Below are positions 49,091 through 58,620 of a DNA stretch of 64,000 nt, in pieces (position 1 is the stretch's first letter; every line of letters begins with the position of its first letter). A program made the position numbers and the translations under genes. The stretch spans positions 4,501,665-4,565,664 of the forward strand of contig JAKTNV010000024.1 in assembly GCA_022747635.1 (NCBI GenBank), in the 5' to 3' direction. The stretch comes from Hetaerina americana (taxonomy: Eukaryota; Arthropoda; Insecta; Odonata; Calopterygidae). Under the pieces are notes generated by a model, which saw only the letters and a program-made list of their open reading frames with translations, ran no database searches and had not been told where the DNA came from.

Positions 49091-50200
49091 GTTTAGTGGC
49101 CCCGAGGGCAGCTGACCTCTCTTCCTGATCCCGAAAATAAAGATCGAAGGGAAGGTGGAGTCTCGGAAGGGAGAGTGGCCAGAATTCCGGCATCCCTCCT
49201 CCAATCCATCCCTCTCTCCCGTCTCACCCTCGTCACTCCCTTGCCCTTCCCCCTCGAGATCTTTCTCTTCCGCTTTTGTTTCACTCGGAAGGTCCCATCT
49301 CTTCTCACTCACCATATCACCGTCTTTGTCTCTTCTCAAGGCCTCGTCTCTTTTTTTTCTCCTCTGACGTCTTGCCCGTGAGTGAGTGGTCCTGTGTCGT
49401 AGACTATAAGCGACAGACTCACAGGTTCATTGAATTTCTATTTTCAAGAATCCAGCTCGATTGCAGTTAAAGATATTCCTTGAGGGACCTACAGAGAAGT
49501 CTAAACGGCTCTCCATTTGCTTATTGCCTAAGCGGACAATGAAATACCGAGAACATCTTTTTCGAAAATTCCTCGACTCCAGAGCCAGAATTCTTTTAAT
49601 AGAAACAGTGGATTTGACGAAAACGTGTATCAGGTCGTTAAGCAAGTTGTTTAGGAAGGCTTTTGAAGCATTGTCATTTTTTTTCGCGTTTAACTTGCGT
49701 GATTATATATCCAGTGTTCGAGTTAATTATCTGGGTGCAAAATTGGTTGGCCATTTCTTTGCCAGTCGGACGTCCCTCCCTGTTGTCAAGCATTTATGTA
49801 TAAACCTCACATAATTTGCGCCTAATACTTATGGCCTTTTTCCGGACCTCCTTCCATTTCCTTGAATCGGAAATCATGTCGATATTACGCCGTTACATTT
49901 TTGCGTCTCATTATTTGATCTCTGTAATCATTTTTAATTGGTGTACGTAAAAACGTAGGGAATTTGGAAATTTTCACTCCAGCATATTGCCACCAATGGC
50001 ATCGCTGGCGGTGACATTCCCCGCCGTTCGGGCGGGTCGCATTAACCAAAAGGCCGTGGACGAAAAAAAAAGCGGCCGCCGACGAAACTGAAGGATCTTC
50101 TCATATTCGCGCAAAAAATATATCCGCAAGCGTACGCGCATAAGGGGAAACACGAGGGAATACTTTCGCGCCGTTAGGCAGGTATTTTTTTTTCAATCCC
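49090..50200. other. small pyrimidine-rich island (49150-49390), then non-coding
   Basis: No supported gene. Overlapping compositional frames only. Confidence 0.4.
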
Positions 50201-50720
50201 ATCGAGTCGTGAATGTTTCGACGTGGCGGGGATGGGTTCGGGCGGCGGGAGAAATATTCGACCCGCATGATTAACCCCGAAACGGAAAGCGATACCGGTG
50301 GAAAATTTTTCGAACCGTCGAAGAGCGGCGAGTGATCGGTGGTACCGGAGGCTGAGTGGTGGAGGGAGGGCGAGAGGGGGGGGGCAGTGGACCACGCTTG
50401 GGGCCAACCAGCCAGCTGGTGCCCCAGTCCCCTCAACTCTTGTCCCCGTTTGCCTCCACTCGACGGCGAGGCGGGAGGGAGGGATTTCGGGGTGAAAGGG
50501 ATTCCTTCTACCCCCCCCCCCCCAAGTTGGGGGTGGGGGTAGAAGGAATCCGAGTGCGCTTGTGCGGCACCGGTTCCTTCCTCTGTCGAGGTAGCTTTCG
50601 CTAGAGAGAGGCTATGGTTTTTTCGCGCGGTTTTGACCTCGACATCCTCCTTTTTCTCCCCCTCTACCCCCCCCGGCTCGCTTTCTTGTCGGTGAATCCG
50701 CAACCTCCGCTACCCCCCGC
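50200..50720. other. CpG-rich island containing a long hairpin
   Basis: A 200-codon minus frame (50101-50703) spans it but encodes Gly/Pro/Ser-rich sequence through the poly-C/poly-G tract and is not accepted. The hairpin at 50499-50551 is listed separately. Confidence 0.45.
50499..50551. repeat. 17 bp perfect hairpin around a 13-C run
   Basis: GGATTCCTTCTACCCCC at 50499-50515 is matched by its reverse complement at 50535-50551. The centre holds further C's and a GGGGG block that can also pair. The plus strand carries 13 consecutive C (50511-50523). This structure is likely to be unstable in replication. Confidence 0.85.
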
Positions 50721-53200
50721 TTAATTTATGGCACCGGTAGACGTTCCGAGGTCCTCGCGAACGTTGGCTGTGACTCTCCTGTGGAGTTCGATTGTTGGAA
50801 AGCGATTATTTGAGGGTGGTATTTAGGCTATCGCCTCACTATGGTTGGTATCACGACGCCCCCTGACTGACGCAAGCCATCGCGGCGGTTTACAGTGTTG
50901 CACGTGGAGGCCTTCCGGAATCAGGTTGATGGATTTTTCGTATGATTTCTGGTTCGCGTTCTCATGGGGAGCCATTCTCTTAACAAGCGGACGCTCGATT
51001 GTTTAAAATGCCATGACAGTATGCCGAGGTAGATGGCGTTTTTTTTTTAATTTTGCTGCTAGAGGGACTTGTGCTTTCACGATGTGTGTCGATGAAGTTC
51101 AAATCTCCGCTTTAGAAGCGACCATTTATCCCAGCATCCCAACTCGATGCTTCGATAGGGAAATTTTATCTCTATATGACAGCTGTGGCGGTAAAACTTG
51201 GCCACACAAGCGAAACACCTTTCTTCTAAAGCGTTGGCGTATAAACTGGCCGTTCGTGGATGTATTCCGGGTTTTGACGGAAAAGATTAATTACTCTATT
51301 ATTTTTCCGCGAATAGATTGTTATATTTTTGCAGATTGAAAAAAACTGATTCGAGGACCAGAACAGAATATAGATTGCTCGCTAGGTAACGGGACAGTAG
51401 GTACGTTCGTAAGCCGTTATTTTTCGCAACTGACGTTGGTAATTACGCGTTCAGTTTTCGACAATGACGTTTACCGGCCGCGGAAGTTAAAACGTTTACG
51501 GTTCTGGTCGGATGTGCGTCAACATCGGAGGATATCGCCGTCGAAGAGACAAAACGGGATGGATGGTTGGTTGCACCGCGCTGGACTAGCGAGCTCCTTG
51601 TCGTTGGGTTCTCCTGGCGGCGGCGCGAGGAATCGTCCACCCTCTATCGGCGAAAGTAGGAATCATTGGAACGATGACATCTCGTCTCCTTCGACGTTTT
51701 CTGAAGCGACTTCATGATTTTATCACGAAGTCGGGGGTTTAGGAAACTGGCGCCTCTCCCTGCGTGTTCGCTGTCCTCCGAACAGAATGGGGATGCCGGG
51801 TGGCCCGCGGATGTATTTTTCGTTCCCCTCGGGACCCTTGACTTTAGGTTTATTGAGAAGGTTTATTAGAAGATTGATTAAACTGTGTGCACGCGATTAA
51901 ATGGTGAACGCCATAGCGGGGTGGGATCTAATTATTTGAGGGCAGTTAGTGCCGTTTCCTGGTGCCGTGGATTCCTTTATCCGTGGGTCCCGCGCTGATA
52001 GGAATGGTGGACCGCGATCATGCTAATGCATCCGAAGCTCGAGCGTAATGATTTTGTTTTCGGTGACTTGGATGAAGGACGGTCATTTCCGGAAATTCCC
52101 GCAAGTAGTTGTTAGAGAGAATGTTAGGCAGACGAGGAAAGGGCAGGAACAGGATAGGAATATTGGACGGGATGAAGGGAGGAAGGAAGTACTCAGTACT
52201 ACCTTAACCGGTAGATTACCTTAAAATAATAATAGGAGTATCGAATGCTAAGTAAACCAACTTTTGAAGCATTGAAGCTAATTATTTTCATATTCATCGC
52301 ATGGAAAAATGGCACAGTTAAAACGTCAAGTTTATATGCTAAGGCCATAGCAAAAATGAATAATTATTATTCTCTCCTCTGTATGTGAACTCACGTGAGC
52401 CGGTGGAAAATTTACTCTGCTTTGATTTTATTCATCTAAATATATCCATGATTAACAGAGTCGCTCTGTTTAACGAGAAAGGGATTTTGAATGTAGGCGG
52501 ATGGAAATGGCAGTGGCCATTTTATTATTTCTGAGTATCCTAATAATTTAAAACGTACTATTGAGTCCTAACGTGTTTTCGGGAATATGATTTTTTTATT
52601 CTCCCTATTTTTATTCTCGATTGGTCCTTTTTCGTCATGCCGGCCACACTCCCCTTGATTTGCCGAGCAAAGTGCTGGTGGTCACGAGGAGAAGGCATAA
52701 TTAATTAACTGGACTAGGGACGGGAATGGGTTAGTCCGTCGCAATATCGTCATGTCATAGATCACGTGTTTTGACGCATGCATAGATATAATTTCAGATG
52801 ACCAGCGGCATTTGAATCAGTCGGATGAATACCAGCCTGCTCGTCGGAATGAAATTTTGAGCGATTTCGTCAATCGTCATCATCGGGCGCAACTCGGTAC
52901 TCTGATCGATATCAAGAAATGTATGTGTATATCTATAGATAGGGTGCTGTTTTCATTCAGATGTGAACGCAATAGAAACGGTATTAGCCGGGCAAATTGC
53001 TACTCAAACAAAAGGGCCTTGATCTAAGCAGGGGAATCAAATACATTTACCATTACGGTTCCCGGCCTAATGGGCACCCTTGTCGGCGTCCCGCATTTCA
53101 TTCGACTTAACCATTTTCCGCTCGTCGAAAACATAGGAACAAAAAGACTTTGGCCTCGGTTCGTCGACGCCATGTGGTAATTCCACGGATCGTGTTCCCC
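50720..53200. other. non-coding, nothing recognised
   Basis: Moderately GC at 51400-51720, otherwise AT-rich. No supported frame or repeat. Confidence 0.45.
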
Positions 53201-53700
53201 TCGGATCCGACCGAATTATTTTTTCCCTCTTTCGCGCCCTCCTATTTTCACCCCTCTGTCTATAGCCGCTCCTGGTTCGATGCCCTGATTACATTTTCCC
53301 ATCGCCAATCCTATTTTATTTCGCCCCCGATGGGGTGGACGGGGACAGTCGGGAAGGGCGCGCGACCGGCCAAAATCTGACCGCCGCCACCGGGGGCGGG
53401 CAAACAGAGGAAGGCGCGAAAGCCGCCGACCGGGTGCGTCGCTCGCCTCCACTCCGCCGCCCCCCACCCCTTCATCAGCCGCCGTGGTTCGTTTGAACGC
53501 CTCCCGCTCATCGGAGGAGGGCGCCCGGTGACAAAGCCGCCGGCCATGTCTCCCTGCATCGCCGGCAGAGGGCCAGGCCGGACGGAGTACGTTCTCGCCG
53601 TTCGTGAGCGCGCGGGGGGGGGCGGGTTTGTTTGTTTGATTGTGTGTGTGTGAGATCACGTACGTTGGTTCTCGTCGAGTCAGTAGTGAACTTCTCCCCC
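53200..53700. other. CpG-rich island ending in a short TG repeat
   Basis: Very CpG-dense (53330-53620) with a nine-G run, GTTT repeats and (TG)6 at 53641-53652. The 147-codon minus frame is Arg/Gly/Pro-rich and compositional. Confidence 0.5.
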
Positions 53701-55629
53701 GCTCTCTAAAGCGTTCGTTTGCACTTCCGGTGCATGTGGTGGGTATGTACTATCATTGCTTGCGTGGCGTGTGTCGAAAGGGCGGATTCGAAATAATTCG
53801 GGCCGAGCTTTTCCCGAAAGAAAGATCTCGGATTTAGTCATGCGTTAGACGGGGAAACAGCCCGAATGTGTGCGTGGAAAATATGGTTGGGTTCGACCCG
53901 CCGAGTGAAGTAGGACGGCTCGCTAGGGTGTCACGGCAGGACGCCTTGTGTGAAATAACATCACGGTTCCCTTAAAAATACTCATTTCTCCCGTTGTAAC
54001 TGTCTGGCCGGTTAAGAATTGTGCGCTCGGATTTATGGGAAATTTTTTCCCTCTCCTGGCAGAGCCAGTCGTGCTTCTCCTTCATTTATCACAGTTCCTC
54101 GTGATTTTTGGTTGCAGGTTTTGGAACTTTTACACGTGGATTAATTTTCCCTCCGTATATGCACACCCGTAAATGTATACCCTGTGACATAACTCTTTTT
54201 GTGATCCCGATCGTATTCGTCCTGCCGCGTGCCTTTCTATTGCACATTGGAGCTTATTATTTAGATGCGGGTGTAAATATTTTTTTCGACGTAGGCCCTG
54301 TATGAATATCTAATCAATCCTTATCTGTGGTTTTTAGGGTGTAAAATTTATCTTATGGATGCTCTAAGGGATAATGCAATATAATGGGAACTTATCGGTT
54401 GTAGAAAAAACAAAGCAATGTAAAAATAGCGAATGTCCGCTGTCATTTGAAATAAGTTGCTAAGTCTCTACCTAAGCGAAGTCGCAACGCTTCTTTTTGC
54501 TTGCCATGCCTTATGGAGCAAATTCACAGCCTACGGTTTTATTCACTTGGGGTTTTAATCTATGTTCTTCGTTTGTGTAGTCTTGAGTTCTGATTCCTTT
54601 GAACCTTAACTGATGTGAGGCCATGTTCATTTATAATGAATTCTTATTCTTAAAATGAAGCCGAGCGAAATTCACCTTTTGCCACGCCCCCTGGAATCGG
54701 CGTGCAAGATGCTGAAATTTGGTTGAAATCTACTGTTACATTGCCTGGATAAATTGATAAGCTGCTCTAAAAAGTTTAATTTGAAATTGTTAAAAAAATA
54801 TGCGCATACTAAAGGAAGGTCACGCATTAATTTAAGTCCAGAGTCTAATTAAAAAAGAAACGTATTTCCGATGCTGTGCTTCAGTTCGCTGCTAAGCGAA
54901 GTTTCAGAGACATCGGGAATGCCATGAAATAATTTATTAAAGGGGTTGCGGTATATTACCTATATTTCTGCCTTTTTCTTACCTTCTGTCTGGTTTTGAA
55001 TTGAGCCTGAATTGGAGGCGAAGATTGAGATTTGAGTTCAGTCCATAAATCCCATTCCATAGTATGAATTATTGTGGGAGGGATACTATAACATCGGAAA
55101 GAGGACTTAAAAACGCCAACCCTCCATGTCTCTCGCAGAGCAGCAAGCACTTTGGGCCGTACGCATACTCTATGCTGGCATGTCTTAACACGGTACGGTA
55201 TATACCGTTTGCTTTCATAGCATATCTTTACGAAACGCCATGGTGTTCCTTGGTGCAATTTACCAGGGTTGAATGCGCGTTTTATTGCACAGCTTAGCTT
55301 GGTCACCGCAGTAAAAAATCTATTTAAGTCAATTCTGTTTTTTTCTTTCTGCTCCGGTCGTTAACATCTTCATTTTCCGTAATTACGCAGTCTCTTCTCT
55401 TATTCTCAAGGTGCCTGACCGAAGATTAACAAGGAAGGAAACGCCGAGCATTTTAATTCGAACTTCTCGAAATTAAAGTTGTACCGAATGCCAACAATCA
55501 CCAATTACTCGTGTTCACTAATGATTCAATGCCCTCTAAGTTGGCCCTCTCAAATCAACAAGTTACGGCGAACTCAGTGTGAAAGCGAAAACCTGCCTTA
55601 ATTCGCTGTTTCGATTACCACGTACATAT
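53700..55629. other. non-coding, AT-rich
   Basis: No supported gene. The minus frame at 54956-55306 (116 codons) is unrecognised and has no clear splice context. Confidence 0.4.
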
Positions 55630-55662
55630 TGAAACCGGTTTTGACACCAGGTCATCTTCACG
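55630..55662 (-). ncRNA. hammerhead-type motif of a Penelope-like element (decayed)
   Basis: On the minus strand TGAAGATGACC, a short loop, then GTCAAAACCGGTTTCAATA. Penelope-like retroelements of arthropods carry hammerhead ribozyme motifs with a CTGANGA core, a small stem II and GAAAC-CGGT. Here the second core box reads AAAA in place of GAAA and the leading C is not kept, so it is likely a non-cleaving relic. No reverse transcriptase is seen nearby. Confidence 0.35.
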
Positions 55663-56533
55663 GCGGTGGCATGACGTCAGGTTGAAAGTGGCCTTGTGAT
55701 TACATTAGCAATGAAACGGCAGATGGCAATTTAGGTTTTCGCTTTCGCAACATTGCGCGGGACCTCATTCGACTAGAAAAAACTCTTGTGACGTATGAAT
55801 TATTCGGTGTTGAGTTAATCTTGCTCAGTGTAATAAACAGATAGAATCGCAGCACTATTGAATGCATTTTTTTTATCGTTTGTGGTGGGAGTTTGACGAT
55901 AGAGATAGCGTATATCACTGCGGCAGCTATAGCGTTGGCTCAGAATATCTTTCTTTTATAATAATACTAATCATTATATCAGATATTCGGAACGCATGTT
56001 TTTCGAATAGTTCAAAGTGGATTTGAATTTATCGTGACGGTGTGTTTTGATATTGACGGGTAGTGTATGAAGTATTGGCATGCTAAAAAAAATCCCACTG
56101 TCGTTATCAAGTTGCTTTCCAAAGATTGGCCTCACTTGACACTCGCTATTGCACAGAGTAGTGTCACTACTACATGACGCAATTTCACTCTCCAAATCGT
56201 GGGACTCGACTAGATTCGCAGCCGATTGTTGAGTACCCGCAATAGTGGAGCAAAATGCAATTAATCTTATGATCATGCAGTGGCTGTATCTGTGATTAAA
56301 AGGAATTTTGGAAAGGTGCGTTTGGGGGCATTTTTTAAAATCGTAACTGACATGAATAATGTATCATTCATTCCTCATGCACGTAGAATCCTTCGCGAAT
56401 GATGGGGTGAATCGTACTCTTCACAATTTTTAGGTTCGCATTGTGTGGTGCTTTAGGAATATCACAACATCGGATGCATGTGCGTTGCGTTTCGCAGTGC
56501 GTGTTTGCGATACCTCCGTGAGATATGAATTCC
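55663..56533. other. non-coding, nothing recognised
   Basis: AT-rich. The 100-codon minus frame at 55974-56276 starts with a mildly hydrophobic segment but is otherwise unrecognised. Confidence 0.4.
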
Positions 56534-56653
56534 GCCAATGGCCATACCCCGTTGAGAACACCGGTTCTCATCTGGTCATCGAAGTTCAGCAACGTCGGGT
56601 CCGGATAGTACTTGGATGGGTGACCGCCTGGGAACACTGGGTGCTGTTGGTAC
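56534..56653 (+). rRNA. 5S rRNA-like sequence, head of a SINE (not a functional gene)
   Basis: About 120 bases collinear with animal 5S rRNA: ACACCGGTTCTC, the box A region AGCAACGTCGGG (56588-56599), TAGTACTTGGATGGG and the box C region GGATGGGTGACCGCCTGGG (from 56614). The terminal helix still pairs (GCCAATGG with CTGTTGGT), with the arthropod-type GCCAA/TTGG core. Substitutions in otherwise invariant positions, many of CpG decay type (for example CATCTGGTCATCG where CGTCCGATCACCG is usual), and its fusion to a tRNA-like body and A-tail argue against a working gene. Confidence 0.8.
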
Positions 56654-56660
56654 TATTTAT

Positions 56661-56730
56661 GGGTGGTGGCGGGTTAACGTCCTTGCTGGCCAACCCAGAG
56701 GTCTCTGGTTCGATTCCCGCCTGGGCGGGG
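56661..56730 (+). repeat. tRNA-like body of the composite SINE
   Basis: Contains GGGTTAACGTCC in A-box position and GGTTCGATTCC (56707-56717), an exact B-box match. Stems pair only partly, so it is a tRNA-derived promoter block, not a tRNA. With the 5S box C upstream, the element carries two polymerase III promoters in tandem. Confidence 0.55.
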
Positions 56731-56805
56731 TAGGCGGAAGAAAGGACTATAAAGTCTCAACCTCGCCCCAATCAAAGTCGTTAAATAAATAAAAAATATA
56801 AAAAA

Positions 56806-57476
56806 TGCCAATGTTCGACGCCCCATTTTCTGGTTAACTTATTAATTTTGACGTTATTTTCAGTATTACTCTTTATTCTCGCCTCATGTTTCACATCTTT
56901 CTTTTCTTGAAACGTGGAGAGAAGGTGACAGAAAAGGAATTCCGCGAACATCAAATGTATGTACACCTGAGCATAAAGACACCATGTTAATATCATATGT
57001 TATATGGATTGGCGGCTTGGAGTGTTAGTATCGCATAACGTTGTCGATAATGGCAGTACCACAGCATTACTTGTTGCTTATATTACCACTTCAAATTACC
57101 CACCGTCATTCAAAATCCCCATCCCTATATATATTATCTTATATATATTTATGTATATATGTTAATATATTATCTTCCTCCACTCATTCACTTCCTTCTG
57201 CCACCATCATCACTATTTTAGTTTATCTGGTAAATTCTGGAAATTCCAACAGTCTTCCTCATACCCCTCCAATTTCAATTCTAGCGTGTCCTTTTCGCAA
57301 TGAATATATCTCTCTCACCATTTACCTCGCCTTGTTTAATGTTCTTTATTGTGCGTGCATTATTTGCTAAAATGTTAAATTGGCATGACTCCTAGGTTTA
57401 GAACGCCTGAAGTAGGGAAAAAGGTCTTATCGCCGCTCTGTTAAGGTACCGCGGGTTTAATGCGGTGTGGTCAATA
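56806..57476. other. non-coding, AT-rich
   Basis: Includes a TATATAT-rich stretch near 57125-57165. Nothing else recognised. Confidence 0.5.
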
Positions 57477-57790
57477 TGAGGTATGTATAAAAAGTTCCTG
57501 CACTCATTTTTTTAATTAAATTTGTTGAACTTGATTTACTGGTTGTTCAACACTATCCCCTTCAAAGTGCTACACTTTCAAACTATACGTTGCCCCATTT
57601 TTTAGTTCGATTTTCCATTGCTGGGATCGTGCGGTGGGGATGGTCGCCCTGCTAGTTTCGTGCAAAAATCACGGATGAGCTAGGCCTAAAGGGCGGGACG
57701 TTGTTACGATGAAACTCGAACTCGCCATTTGCCGCAGTCCAGATGTTATCCTCCTCATAGCTTCGTGCAATTTTGTCAGGGTTTCTGGGT
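57477..57790 (-). pseudogene. decayed mariner fragment (transposase C-terminal half)
   Basis: The outer end (GTATAAAAAGTTCC near 57486) resembles a mariner terminus. The inner part aligns base by base with the same region of the mariner at 8272: GGATGGT, then AAAATCACG, then a GATGAAACTCGAACTCGCC block, then CATAGCTTCGTGCAATT. On the minus strand residues matching the second catalytic aspartate region read HRNNVP, with the key Asp replaced by Asn. Stop codons and frameshifts break the frame. The fragment stops abruptly at about 57790, so the 5' two-thirds of the gene are absent. Confidence 0.65.
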
Positions 57791-57918
57791 TATGGAAACA
57801 ATTATTCTTTTCATCTTATGGAAGAAATTCGTCGATACGACCCTCGATCTCTTGAGCAAATAATTAGGCAAAATCTTGTAAGTTGTGTGATTTTGCTTTA
57901 GGTTTGGATTTGAGGGGA

Positions 57919-58294
57919 TTAACGACTGTTGGAGTCGATGGTCGATGCCTGTGAATGCCCATGAGCGAAGCCGTCCGATGTGCCGAGCCATGTCGATGCA
58001 GATGAGTCTCGCCTCTGACGGGAGTGCGTTTTCGAAGCAGCCGCCACTGCCCGCCACGGCGAGGAGTTGCACGTGTCCAAATACGCGCGATCGGCACTAC
58101 TGATCTCAACATTGGCCCGGACCTCCTCCACCTCCCTCGCCGTGGTCCCTCTCCATCTCCAGCCGGGACATGGGTATAGAAATGACCCGAGGACCGCGGC
58201 GCTCAGAGCGGCAAAGAGTGTGACGCAGAGGGAGGTCGCTGAAGGATTGAACTCCGCGATCCAGTTGAAAGCGGGATGCTGATTGGAATCCTGG
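57919..58294 (-). CDS. candidate terminal coding exon of a membrane protein
   Basis: A minus-strand frame begins after a good splice acceptor (pyrimidine-rich CCCTCCCTACAG just before 58294, completing a codon) and runs 124 codons to TAA at 57919. Codons are GC-rich at third positions and the composition is protein-like. Near the start, ATSLCVTLFAALSAAVLG and four more hydrophobic residues form a good membrane-spanning segment. It is followed by CPGWRWRG and a charged, Ser/Thr-rich tail of about 80 residues, presumably cytoplasmic. If the exon is real, it supplies the last transmembrane helix and tail of a larger protein whose other exons lie at higher coordinates on the minus strand. No family is recognised. 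The island around it also opens a 71-codon plus frame, so composition could mislead. Confidence 0.4.
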
Positions 58295-58299
58295 CTGTA

Positions 58300-58620
58300 G
58301 GGAGGGCTGGACGTGGCTTTCCGTCATCAGGGTCCGGTGTCACGCCCCGCACCCAGTAGCCCCCTCACCACAAACCCTGCTAATATCCATTTCTCCCTTC
58401 CATTTCTCCCCCGGGCTCCTACTCCGGGATCCGCCGACTCTGCCCTCCCCCGTATTCCCATTTCTCCCCTGAGAATCGGATCTGGTCCATCGAAACTCAC
58501 GGGATGGTGGAATTGCCGGGTTCTGCCCCCCACGCCCCCTGGGGCCGTGGAGGGAACCGAGCGGAAATCTGCCCTCCCTTCGGTACGGCGGTGGTTTTCT
58601 GTCATTGTGGTTGTATGAAA
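58300..58620. other. CpG/pyrimidine-rich island
   Basis: C-rich on the plus strand, adjoining the candidate exon. Compositional frames on both strands. Confidence 0.4.

Larger units (their letters stand above)
56534..56805 (+). mobile_element. composite SINE: 5S rRNA-derived head, tRNA-like body, A-rich tail
   Basis: A 5S rRNA-like sequence (56534-56653) is followed within ten bases by a tRNA-like segment with a perfect B box (56661-56730), a unique middle (to about 56780) and an A-rich tail (AAATAAATAAAAAATATAAA, about 56782-56805). This order matches the SINE3/5S class. Chimaeras of 5S and tRNA-derived parts are established in vertebrates (AmnSINE1). Such an element is transcribed by RNA polymerase III and copied by a LINE. 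I find no convincing target-site duplication, though GCCAATG occurs both at the 5S start and just after the tail. Several C-to-T changes at CpG sites in the 5S part suggest an old copy. Confidence 0.75.

Noticed and set aside
50101..50703. 200-codon minus-strand frame
   Set aside because: Runs through the poly-C/poly-G hairpin, which translates to Gly/Pro runs; composition artefact.
56534..56653. Functional 5S rRNA gene
   Set aside because: Changes at normally invariant positions, direct fusion to a tRNA-like body and A-rich tail, and no T-run terminator directly after the 5S part.
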